A DNA stretch of 64,000 nt from Massilia putida. GTDB taxonomy: Bacteria; Pseudomonadota; Gammaproteobacteria; Burkholderiales; Burkholderiaceae_D. The notes below the pieces were generated by a model. The model made no database searches. It had not been told where the DNA came from and was given only the letters and a program-made list of their open reading frames with translations. Numbering within the stretch: position 1 is the first letter of the stretch; every line of letters starts with the position of its first letter. The stretch spans positions 6,014,001 to 6,078,000 of the forward strand of contig NZ_CP019038.1 of NCBI RefSeq assembly GCF_001941825.1, read 5' to 3'. Both the position numbers and the translations under genes were made by a program. Shown here piece by piece: positions 1-7,078 of the stretch.

Positions 1-630
1 CACCAGCGGGTTTTCCTTCAGCATATCCTCGTCGAGCTTGAGCCTGACATGGTTCCTGGCATCGCTGGCGTAGCGCTTGTCGCCGTTGGCGGCCTTGATG
101 GTCAGCTGGGCCGGCTTGTCGAATTTGAAGATCACCGACTTCAGCGTGGGCACGAACAGGCTCAGCGTACCGGCGACCTTGCCGATCGCGGCATTGGTCT
201 GGCGGATGGCGCCCATCACGGCTGCGTAGCGCCACTGCGTTGTCTCGGGCAGCACGGCGCCGAGATCGAAACCCATTCGCATCTTTTCGCCCTTGGGCAG
301 GCTTGTCCAGATTTGCGCATCGTGCGCCAGCCACTGCTGGTTGAGCACCATGCGCGCGCGTCCGCTTGCATCGAGCGGCAAGGGCGTCCGGCTGGCACCG
401 TCCACGACGACCAGTCCCGCATCCAGCGGCGAGATCGCCTTGTTCACCGGCACCAGCTTGGCGTACAAGATGACCTTGTCGCGCTCGGCCTGGGGCAGGG
501 CGTCGAACTTGTCCAGCTTGATGGTGTCGACCAGTTTGCGGTACGGGAGCCATTCGCGTTCGGCCGCATGGCCCGGCAACGCGAGCAGCAGGGAAGTCAA
601 GAGCAGCGGCATGCACAGTGAGGTTTTCAT
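1..630 (-). CDS. Exported protein of unknown function, partial
   Basis: The reading frame runs off the left edge, so only the N-terminal ~210 residues are seen. It starts at an ATG (628-630) with MKTSLCMPLLLTSLLLALPGHA, a typical Sec signal peptide with an AxA-like cleavage site. The mature part begins EREWLPYRKLVDTIKLDKFD and alternates short beta-like stretches with no membrane segment. It may belong to the DUF2987-type group of small periplasmic proteins, but I recognise this only weakly. It is divergent from dnaX with a gap of about 94 bp. The plus-strand frames over this stretch are antisense shadows. Confidence 0.7.
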   Translation of the reverse strand, partial: MKTSLCMPLLLTSLLLALPGHAAEREWLPYRKLVDTIKLDKFDALPQAERDKVILYAKLVPVNKAISPLDAGLVVVDGASRTPLPLDASGRARMVLNQQWLAHDAQIWTSLPKGEKMRMGFDLGAVLPETTQWRYAAVMGAIRQTNAAIGKVAGTLSLFVPTLKSVIFKFDKPAQLTIKAANGDKRYASDARNHVRLKLDEDMLKENPLV

Positions 631-687
631 TTTTCCTAATTGAAAGAAAAGCATCAGTGTAGGGGAATTCCCGACGAGCGTCTAATG

Positions 688-718
688 TTGCCGCGCCTAG
701 CCCGGTCTACGGTAAAAT
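688..718 (+). promoter_or_regulatory. Possible dnaX promoter
   Basis: A TTGCCG (688-693) and a TAAAAT (713-718) are separated by 19 bp. The TAAAAT ends only 6 bp before the dnaX ATG at 725, and no Shine-Dalgarno is visible. If it is used, the transcript would be nearly leaderless. The match is modest and the spacing is long. Confidence 0.3.
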
Positions 719-724
719 CCCGGT

Positions 725-2884
725 ATGTCCTATCAAGTCCTCGCCCGCAAATACCGTCCCCGGAACTTTGAAACGCTGGTTGGCCAGGAGCACGTCGTCC
801 GTGCGCTGACCCATGCCTTGCGTACCGGACGGCTGCACCACGCCTATCTGTTCACCGGCACGCGCGGGGTGGGCAAGACCACGCTGTCGCGCATTCTGGC
901 CAAGTCGCTCAACTGCATCGGGCCGGACGGGCAAGGCGGCATCACGGCGGCGCCGTGCGGCCAGTGCGAACCGTGCCGCGCCATCGACGCCGGCCGCTTC
1001 GTCGACTACGTCGAGATGGACGCGGCGTCGAACCGCGGCGTCGACGAGATGGCCCAGCTGCTGGAACAGGCGGTCTACGCGCCGAGCAATGCGCGCTTCA
1101 AGGTCTATATGATCGACGAGGTGCACATGCTGACGAACCACGCCTTCAACGCGATGCTGAAGACGCTGGAGGAGCCGCCCGAGCACGTGAAATTCATCCT
1201 CGCGACGACGGACCCGCAAAAGATTCCCGTGACGGTGCTGTCGCGCTGCCTGCAGTTCAACCTGAAACAGATGCCGCCCGGTCACATCGTGGGCCACCTG
1301 GAAAACATCCTCGGCCAGGAAGGCGTGACGTTCGAGCAGCCCGCGCTGCGCCTGCTCGCGCAGGGCGCGCACGGTTCGATGCGCGACGCGTTGTCGCTGA
1401 CCGACCAGGCCATCGCCTATGCGGCCGGCGCCGTCACGCTCGACGCCGTGCAGGGCATGCTGGGCGCACTCGACCAGTCCTATCTGGTGCGCCTGCTCGA
1501 CGCGCTGGCCAACGAGGACGGCGCGGATTTGATGGCCGTCGCGGACGAGATGGCCAGCCGCAGCCTGTCGTACAACGGCGCCTTGCAGGACCTGGGCACC
1601 TTGCTGCACCGGATCGCATTGGCGCAGACCGTGCCTGTCGCGCTGCCGGACGACTTGCCGGAACTGGCCGACATCCAGCGCCTGGCGACGCAATTCGATC
1701 CGCAGGAAGTGCAGCTGTATTACCAGATCGCCGTGCACGGGCGTAACGAGATCGGCCTCGCGCCGGACGAGTACGCGGGTTTCACGATGACCCTGCTGCG
1801 CATGCTGGCGTTCCGCCCGGGACAGGGCGGGGCCGAGCAGGCCGCCGCGCCCGCGCCCGCCGCGCTGGCACGATCGATGCCGCAGGCGGCACCGGCGCGC
1901 CCGGCCGCTGCGGCCGCCGCGCCGGCGGCCCCGGCCGCGGCTGCGCGTCCGGCGGGACCGGCGCCAGCGGCGCATACGCCCGCACCGGCCGCGTCACCGT
2001 CCGCGCAAGGCGGTGCCGGCCGCGCGATGACGTCGGCCCGCGCGGCCCTCGACGCCGCGCTGGAAGCGGCGCGTGCCGGTTCCCGCATGGGCGGCGTGCC
2101 GCGACGTCCGGCCCCGGCCGCACCGCCGGCCGCAACACCCGCACCGGCAGTGTCTCCGGCCGTGCCGCCGGCGCCCGGTCCCGGCGCGGTTGCCGGCGCG
2201 ACGGCCGCGCCTGCGCAGGCGGCCGCTCCGGCGCCGTGGGACGCCTCTCCGCAAAGCACCGCCGCGGCCCAGCCGCAGCCGGCCATGCAGCATCAGCCGG
2301 CCCGGGCGCAGGGGCAGGGCAACGGGCAGGCCGTGGCCGAGGACGAGCCGCCGGCCTGGGTCACCGAGTTTTCCGACGACACGGCCGTCGCGATGGACAC
2401 GCCGGCCGTGGCCGCGCCGCCCGCACCCGCGCGCGTCGCGCAGCCTTCCGCGCCGCCGTACGCCTATGTCATCACGCCCGTGCCTGCCATCGACTGGGAC
2501 GGCAACTGGCCGGCGCTGGCGGCATCGCTGCCGCTGCGCGGCGTGGCCCAGCAGCTGGCCTTCCAGACCGAACTGGTCGAGTGCGTGGCGGACGGTAGCG
2601 CCGCCACGTTCCGCCTGCGCGTGCCCGTCGACACGCTGCGCGCCAGCGGCAACAGCGACAAGCTGTGCGCGGCCCTGCAGGAACGCTTCCCGGCCGTGCG
2701 CGTGAACGTCGAGACCGAGATCGCGCCGACCTGGTACACGGCCAGCGCCGAAGCCAAGGTAAGGCGCGAGCGGCTGCAGCGCGAGGCCGAGGCGGCCGTC
2801 GATGCCGATCCGTTCGTGCAAGAGATGGCGCGCACGTTCGACGCCTTCGTCGTGCCCGGGTCCGTGCGTCCGATCGCGACCTGA
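725..2884 (+). CDS. dnaX: DNA polymerase III subunits gamma/tau
   Basis: 719-aa AAA+ clamp-loader subunit that opens and loads the beta sliding clamp and, as tau, ties the polymerase cores to the helicase. Walker A GTRGVGKTT is at about residues 45-53. A zinc module uses Cys64, Cys78, Cys81 and Cys84. Walker B is MIDEVHM near 129-135 and the SRC sensor is near 173. An Ala/Pro-rich linker covers about residues 365-570, and the C-terminal ~140 residues fit the tau domain. No A-AAA-AAG slippery heptamer like that of E. coli dnaX was seen, so production of gamma by frameshifting is not supported. It is first in a block with ybaB, yciI and recR. Confidence 0.97.
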   Translation: MSYQVLARKYRPRNFETLVGQEHVVRALTHALRTGRLHHAYLFTGTRGVGKTTLSRILAKSLNCIGPDGQGGITAAPCGQCEPCRAIDAGRFVDYVEMDAASNRGVDEMAQLLEQAVYAPSNARFKVYMIDEVHMLTNHAFNAMLKTLEEPPEHVKFILATTDPQKIPVTVLSRCLQFNLKQMPPGHIVGHLENILGQEGVTFEQPALRLLAQGAHGSMRDALSLTDQAIAYAAGAVTLDAVQGMLGALDQSYLVRLLDALANEDGADLMAVADEMASRSLSYNGALQDLGTLLHRIALAQTVPVALPDDLPELADIQRLATQFDPQEVQLYYQIAVHGRNEIGLAPDEYAGFTMTLLRMLAFRPGQGGAEQAAAPAPAALARSMPQAAPARPAAAAAAPAAPAAAARPAGPAPAAHTPAPAASPSAQGGAGRAMTSARAALDAALEAARAGSRMGGVPRRPAPAAPPAATPAPAVSPAVPPAPGPGAVAGATAAPAQAAAPAPWDASPQSTAAAQPQPAMQHQPARAQGQGNGQAVAEDEPPAWVTEFSDDTAVAMDTPAVAAPPAPARVAQPSAPPYAYVITPVPAIDWDGNWPALAASLPLRGVAQQLAFQTELVECVADGSAATFRLRVPVDTLRASGNSDKLCAALQERFPAVRVNVETEIAPTWYTASAEAKVRRERLQREAEAAVDADPFVQEMARTFDAFVVPGSVRPIAT

Positions 2885-2946
2885 GCCGCGCACGCATATA
2901 AACTGTATAAACGATTTATCCGTCCGACTTTTTTGGAGAACGCATC

Positions 2947-3273
2947 ATGATGAAAAACCAGCTCGCAGGCCTGATGAAGCAGGCGCAGGCCATGCAGGAC
3001 AACATGAAGAAGGCGCAGGAGCAGCTGGCTCAGATCGAAGTCGAAGGGCAGTCCGGCGCGGGCCTCGTGAAAGTCACCATGACCTGCAAGAACGACGTCA
3101 AGCGCGTGTCGATCGACCCGTCGCTGCTGGGCGACGACCGCGACATGCTGGAAGACCTGGTCGCCGCCGCGTTCAACGACGCCGTGCGCAAGGCCGAGAC
3201 GACCGCGCAGGAAAAGATGAGCGGCCTGACCGCCGGCCTGCCGCTGCCGCCGGGCTTCAAGATGCCGTTCTGA
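2947..3273 (+). CDS. ybaB: YbaB/EbfC nucleoid-associated protein
   Basis: 108 aa, the usual length for this small dimeric DNA-binding family. The N-terminal half ([19 protein letters not shown]) is a long helix, followed by the conserved beta core [19 protein letters not shown] and a C-terminal [12 protein letters not shown] tail typical of the family. Two ATG codons are adjacent at 2947 and 2950, and a GGAG lies about 10 bp upstream. It sits between dnaX and recR as in many proteobacteria and is thought to act in nucleoid organisation or recombination. Confidence 0.95.
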   Translation: MMKNQLAGLMKQAQAMQDNMKKAQEQLAQIEVEGQSGAGLVKVTMTCKNDVKRVSIDPSLLGDDRDMLEDLVAAAFNDAVRKAETTAQEKMSGLTAGLPLPPGFKMPF

Positions 3274-3283
3274 TGTGCATTGA

Positions 3284-3574
3284 ATGTATATCGTTACGCT
3301 GACTTACACGGCGCCGCTCGAGCGCATCGACGCCTACCTCCCGGCGCACCGCGCCTGGCTGGAGGAACAGTATGCGCGCGGGCTGATGCTGATGTCGGGC
3401 CGCAAGGAGCCGCGCGACGGCGGCATCCTCATCGCCCACGCCGCCAGCCGCGCCGAGCTCGACGCGGCGCTGCGCGACGATCCGTTCGCGCAGGCCGGCC
3501 TCGCGACCTATGCGGTCACCGAGTTCATCCCCACCATGACTGCCGAGGCGCTGGCCGCCTGGCGAGCCGAGTAA
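3284..3574 (+). CDS. YciI family protein
   Basis: 96-aa single-domain protein of the YciI fold (ferredoxin-like). It begins [20 protein letters not shown] and has the conserved [18 protein letters not shown] segment, with the family's His near residue 24 and a [16 protein letters not shown] stretch. The biochemical role of most members is unknown; some have lyase- or cyclohydrolase-like chemistry. It starts 10 bp after the ybaB stop and ends 16 bp before recR, so it is probably co-transcribed. Its insertion between ybaB and recR is less common than direct ybaB-recR adjacency. Confidence 0.9.
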   Translation: MYIVTLTYTAPLERIDAYLPAHRAWLEEQYARGLMLMSGRKEPRDGGILIAHAASRAELDAALRDDPFAQAGLATYAVTEFIPTMTAEALAAWRAE

Positions 3575-3590
3575 TCCCGGCGGAGATCAC

Positions 3591-4181
3591 ATGTCCAAAT
3601 CGCTCGACTTCCTCACCGAGGCCTTGCGCCGCCTGCCGGGCGTCGGGCCGAAGTCGGCGCAGCGCATGGCCTTCCATCTGCTGCAGCACGACCGCGAAGG
3701 CGCCGCCATGCTGTCGCGCGCGCTGTACCAGGCCGTCGACGCGGTGCACCACTGCGCCATGTGCAATACTTTCTCGGAAACCGAAGTCTGCGACCTGTGC
3801 GCGGACGAGCAGCGCGACCGCACGCTGCTGTGCGTCGTCGAGACGCCGGCCGACCAGATGATGATCGAGCAGACCCTGACGTACAAAGGCTTGTACTTCG
3901 TGCTGATGGGCCGGCTGTCGCCGCTGGACGGCATCGGCCCCAAGGATCTGCACCTGGAAAAACTGGTGGGGCGTGCCGCCGACGGCCAGGTCAAGGAAGT
4001 CGTACTCGCCACCAATTTCACCAACGAGGGCGAAGCGACCGCCCATTACATCAGCGAAATGCTGAAGGCGCGCGGCCTCAAGGTCAGCCGCCTCGCGCGG
4101 GGCGTCCCGGTCGGCGGCGAGCTCGAGTATGTGGACGCGGGCACCATCGCGCGCGCCATGCTCGACAGGCGAAGTGCATAA
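3591..4181 (+). CDS. recR: Recombination mediator RecR
   Basis: 196 aa, full length for RecR, which acts with RecF/RecO to load RecA at gaps. The N-terminal helix-hairpin-helix contains [20 protein letters not shown] four-Cys zinc finger ([16 protein letters not shown]) lies near residues 57-72. The Toprim domain follows with [15 protein letters not shown], then [16 protein letters not shown] and the C-terminal [17 protein letters not shown] signature. The ATG at 3591 is preceded by GGAG. It is last in the dnaX-ybaB-yciI-recR run. Confidence 0.97.
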   Translation: MSKSLDFLTEALRRLPGVGPKSAQRMAFHLLQHDREGAAMLSRALYQAVDAVHHCAMCNTFSETEVCDLCADEQRDRTLLCVVETPADQMMIEQTLTYKGLYFVLMGRLSPLDGIGPKDLHLEKLVGRAADGQVKEVVLATNFTNEGEATAHYISEMLKARGLKVSRLARGVPVGGELEYVDAGTIARAMLDRRSA

Positions 4182-4298
4182 TGGGCCTCCCCGAAAAACG
4201 GAGCCCGATCCTCGCCGTACACTGAATCCGATTGACAGTGCGCACACGGCGCACCGGCTCCGCTGCTATCGTGGGGATACTTTGATCGGATCCCAAGC

Positions 4299-5462
4299 AT
4301 GCACCTCGTCGACATCACGATGTTTTACGCGGCCGAAGGAGGCGGCGTCAGCACCTATCTGAATGCCAAGGCGCACTGGCTGGCAAGGCGCAGCCGCGTC
4401 CGGCACACGATCATGAGCTCCAATGTGGAGACGTGCGACCATGCAATCCCCGCGCTCGTCAAGATACCGTCGGCCGGCGTGCCCGGCTTCCACGGCTTTC
4501 GCATGCCGCTGTCCGTCGAGGGACCGGCGCGGCTGCTGGAATCCGTCCGGCCCGACGTCGTCGAGGCGGGCGACGCCGGCCATTGCGCCTGGGCCGCGCT
4601 GCGCATGCGCAAGCGCTACGACATCCCGGCCGTCGCGTTCTATCATTCCGACCTGCCGCGCCTCGTGCAGCCGCGCTTCGGACGCTGGATCGCGCGCGGC
4701 ACCTGCCGCTATCTCGCCAACCTGTACCGCCAGTTCGACCTCGTGCTGGCGCCCAGCCGCATCATGGTGCAGCAGCTGGATGCGATCGGCGTGCACGGGG
4801 CCGTGCACCAGCCGCTCGGCATCGACAGCAGCGTGTTCCGTCCGCAGCGCCGCGACGACACGCTGCGCGAACACCTGGGCCTGGCGCCGGATGCGCGCCT
4901 GCTCGTCTATGCCGGCCGCTTCACGCCGGAAAAGAAGCTGCACGTGCTCATCGAAGCCGTGCGCAAGCTGGGCGACCCTTACCACCTGATCCTCGTCGGC
5001 GGCGGTGGCGTGCTGCCGTCCTGCGACCGCGTGACGCACATTCCGTTCCGGCGCGACCAGCGCCAGCTGGCCCGCCTGCTGGCCAGCTGCGACGTCCTCG
5101 TGCACCCGGGCGATTGCGAAACGTTCGGCCTCATCGTTCTCGAAGCGATGGCGTGCGGCCTGCCCGTCGTCGCCACGACCAAGGGCGGCGTGGCCGAGCT
5201 GATCGACACGGAGACGGGCATCCTGTCCGAGCCGAACGACGTTGGCAGCCTGGCCGGCGCGATCGAAGCCATCTACCAGCGCGACCTGGCGCGCATGGGC
5301 CACGCCGCGCGGCGCAAGGCCGTCGAGCGCTACGACTGGAACGAAATCCTCCCGCAAGTGGTGGGCCGCTACGAGGCATTGGTGGGCGGCCATCCCTATG
5401 TAGGGCAGGACGTCATCGACGAGGTGATGAATGAACGGGAGCGCATCCGTGTCGCAGACTGA
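4299..5462 (+). CDS. GT4-type glycosyltransferase
   Basis: 387 aa, GT-B fold. The N-terminal domain starts HLVDITMFYAAEGGGVSTYL, with the Gly-rich acceptor loop of GT4 enzymes. The C-terminal donor domain has LLVYAGRFTPEKKLHVLIEA near residues 205-225 and the E-x7-E motif ETFGLIVLEAMACGLPVV near 275-292, which binds the nucleotide sugar. Mannosyl- or glucosyl-transfer to an envelope lipid or polysaccharide is the likely role; the exact sugar cannot be read. The next gene begins inside its last 11 codons, so the two are translationally coupled and probably act on the same glycan. Confidence 0.88.
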   Translation: MHLVDITMFYAAEGGGVSTYLNAKAHWLARRSRVRHTIMSSNVETCDHAIPALVKIPSAGVPGFHGFRMPLSVEGPARLLESVRPDVVEAGDAGHCAWAALRMRKRYDIPAVAFYHSDLPRLVQPRFGRWIARGTCRYLANLYRQFDLVLAPSRIMVQQLDAIGVHGAVHQPLGIDSSVFRPQRRDDTLREHLGLAPDARLLVYAGRFTPEKKLHVLIEAVRKLGDPYHLILVGGGGVLPSCDRVTHIPFRRDQRQLARLLASCDVLVHPGDCETFGLIVLEAMACGLPVVATTKGGVAELIDTETGILSEPNDVGSLAGAIEAIYQRDLARMGHAARRKAVERYDWNEILPQVVGRYEALVGGHPYVGQDVIDEVMNERERIRVAD

Positions 5463-6705
5463 CGACCCCGTCGACCAGCGGATGCTGTGCGTGTCGATCC
5501 ACGACGTGGCGCCCGCGACGTGGGCCGATTGCCTGCGTCTTGTGGAAGCCGTGCGGGCCGTGGCGGACATCCCGCTGACGTGGCTCGTCGTGCCGCACTA
5601 TCACTTCCGCCCGGAACAGTCGCCGGCCATGGAAGCCTGCTTGAACGTCGCACTGGAACGCGGCGACGAACTGGCGCTGCACGGCTACAGCCACCTCGAC
5701 ACGGAAGCGGGCAGCGGCGGCCTGCGCGCGCGCTTCCTGCGCAACGTCTACACGCGGCGCGAGGGCGAGTTCGCGGCCCTGACGGAAGCGGAAGCGCGGC
5801 GCCGCCTGGAACTCGGCCTCGACTGGTTCGCGGCGCGCGGCTGGAGGCCGACCGGGTTCGTGCCGCCGGCGTGGCTGCTGGGCGAGGGCGCGTGGCGGGC
5901 CCTGCGCGATTCACCGTTCGCGTACACGACGACGTTCAGCCATTTCCATTGCCTGCCGGGGGCGCAGGACCCTCGAACCGGCCGCGCACCGTCGGCACGT
6001 GAACGCGGTAACGCATATCGCCACGAGGTCGACCGTCGGGACGACTATCGCGGCGAGGATGGCGCGGCGATTCAGCATGGCAGCGGTACCATGCAGAACG
6101 GTCAGCGGAACCAGTCGCGACAGGACAGCCCGAACAGGCAGTTCGATCGAAGCAACTGGACGGGGCCTGTTGCCCCTGATGGTGCGCCTGCAGCACGCAG
6201 CCGGCACGACGACGCGAGCCAGCCGGACGTGCAGCCCCTGCAGGCCCCACATGACCCGCACAACCCGCAGGATACGCACGACCCGCACGATACGCACGAC
6301 CAGCACGCCCCGCACCGCCCGTTCGCGCGCAACAACCGCCGCGGTACGCACGCCATCCTGTCGCCGTCGCTCGTGTACGCCGCGCGCAACCGCAGTGGGC
6401 GCATCCTGTCGCCGCGCGTCGCCGATGCGACGGCGGCCATGCTGGCGCGTTCGCCGCTCGTGCGCTTCAGCCTGCATCCGCCCGATGCGCGCTACCCCGA
6501 GCTCGTCCGGCACATTCAGCAGGTGCTGGAACGCCTGCTGGCGCAGCGTGACGCGGTGACGAAAGCCGAGTTTGCGCGTCGGTTTACCGCCGCCGTCACC
6601 AGTACGGATCCCACCAGCCCCGCCAGTAGCCCGGACCCCAGCCCGGCCCCCAGCCGTAGTAGCCCGGAGACGGCCCATAGCGCTGCAGATCGTACTTCGT
6701 ACTGA
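5431..6705 (+). CDS. DUF2334 polysaccharide deacetylase with low-complexity insert
   Basis: 424 aa. The first ~178 residues match a NodB-like/DUF2334 deacetylase: MLCVSIHDVAPATWADC (metal-binding Asp in SIHD), LVVPHYHFRP, ELALHGYSHLD (metal His pair) and PTGFVPPAWLLG. The domain resumes near residue 305 with ILSPSLVYAARN and VRFSLHPPDARYPELVRH. Between them lies about 125 residues of polar low-complexity sequence with HDPHDTHDQH-type repeats, absent from ordinary members. The start at 5431 has GAGGTG 5 bp upstream and overlaps the glycosyltransferase. The last ~36 codons, after the domain ends, overlap the lipoprotein gene on the other strand. Confidence 0.8.
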   Translation: MNGSASVSQTDDPVDQRMLCVSIHDVAPATWADCLRLVEAVRAVADIPLTWLVVPHYHFRPEQSPAMEACLNVALERGDELALHGYSHLDTEAGSGGLRARFLRNVYTRREGEFAALTEAEARRRLELGLDWFAARGWRPTGFVPPAWLLGEGAWRALRDSPFAYTTTFSHFHCLPGAQDPRTGRAPSARERGNAYRHEVDRRDDYRGEDGAAIQHGSGTMQNGQRNQSRQDSPNRQFDRSNWTGPVAPDGAPAARSRHDDASQPDVQPLQAPHDPHNPQDTHDPHDTHDQHAPHRPFARNNRRGTHAILSPSLVYAARNRSGRILSPRVADATAAMLARSPLVRFSLHPPDARYPELVRHIQQVLERLLAQRDAVTKAEFARRFTAAVTSTDPTSPASSPDPSPAPSRSSPETAHSAADRTSY

Positions 6706-6898
6706 GGCCGATCACGCAGCTGCGCCAGGCATCCGACTGGGCGGCATAGCCCAGCCGGACGCAGGCCGGTCCATAGATCGCCATCATCCGCTCGACGTCG
6801 GCCTGCGCCTGTGCCGCGCGCTCTTGCGGCGTCGCGCACGCGGCCAGCCCCAGCGCGATGCACGCACCCGTCCACCTCCACGCAAGCACCCGAATCAT
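6596..6898 (-). CDS. Small lipoprotein with Gly/Tyr/Trp-rich tail
   Basis: 100 aa from the ATG at 6896-6898, which has GGGAGG just upstream; an in-frame ATG 12 codons earlier (6934) is less likely. MIRVLAWRWTGACIALGLAAC is a lipoprotein signal with lipobox LAAC, so the protein should be lipidated at Cys. The body has RAAQAQADVERMMAIYGPACV and a second Cys in WRSCVIGLSTKYD. It ends in an aromatic tail of the type YGWGPGWGPGYW. Function is unknown. Its 3' end overlaps the convergent deacetylase gene by 110 bp. Confidence 0.75.
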   Translation of the reverse strand: MIRVLAWRWTGACIALGLAACATPQERAAQAQADVERMMAIYGPACVRLGYAAQSDAWRSCVIGLSTKYDLQRYGPSPGYYGWGPGWGPGYWRGWWDPYW

Positions 6899-7078
6899 GG
6901 TGCCTCCCACGATCAACACGCGCGTCCTGCGCATCTGTCTTCAGCTTAGAAGACCGTGCCCGCCGACCATCGAGTTCGCTCAATCGCGTGAAGGGAACCA
7001 CGGGCGATATGAATTGTCAGCACTCGCCCGGACATGGAATTTCTGGCAAGATGCGCTTTTTGGGACAGGGTGAGCGGC

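Noticed and set aside
725..2884. Programmed frameshift in dnaX
   Set aside because: No A-AAA-AAG heptamer or similar slippery run with a following stem was found.
4232..4237. TTGACA upstream of the glycosyltransferase
   Set aside because: No -10 hexamer lies 16-19 bp downstream; the nearest TATCGT is about 29 bp away.
6241..6330. Short repeats in the deacetylase insert as a CRISPR array
   Set aside because: The units are 6-12 bp codon repeats without spacers.
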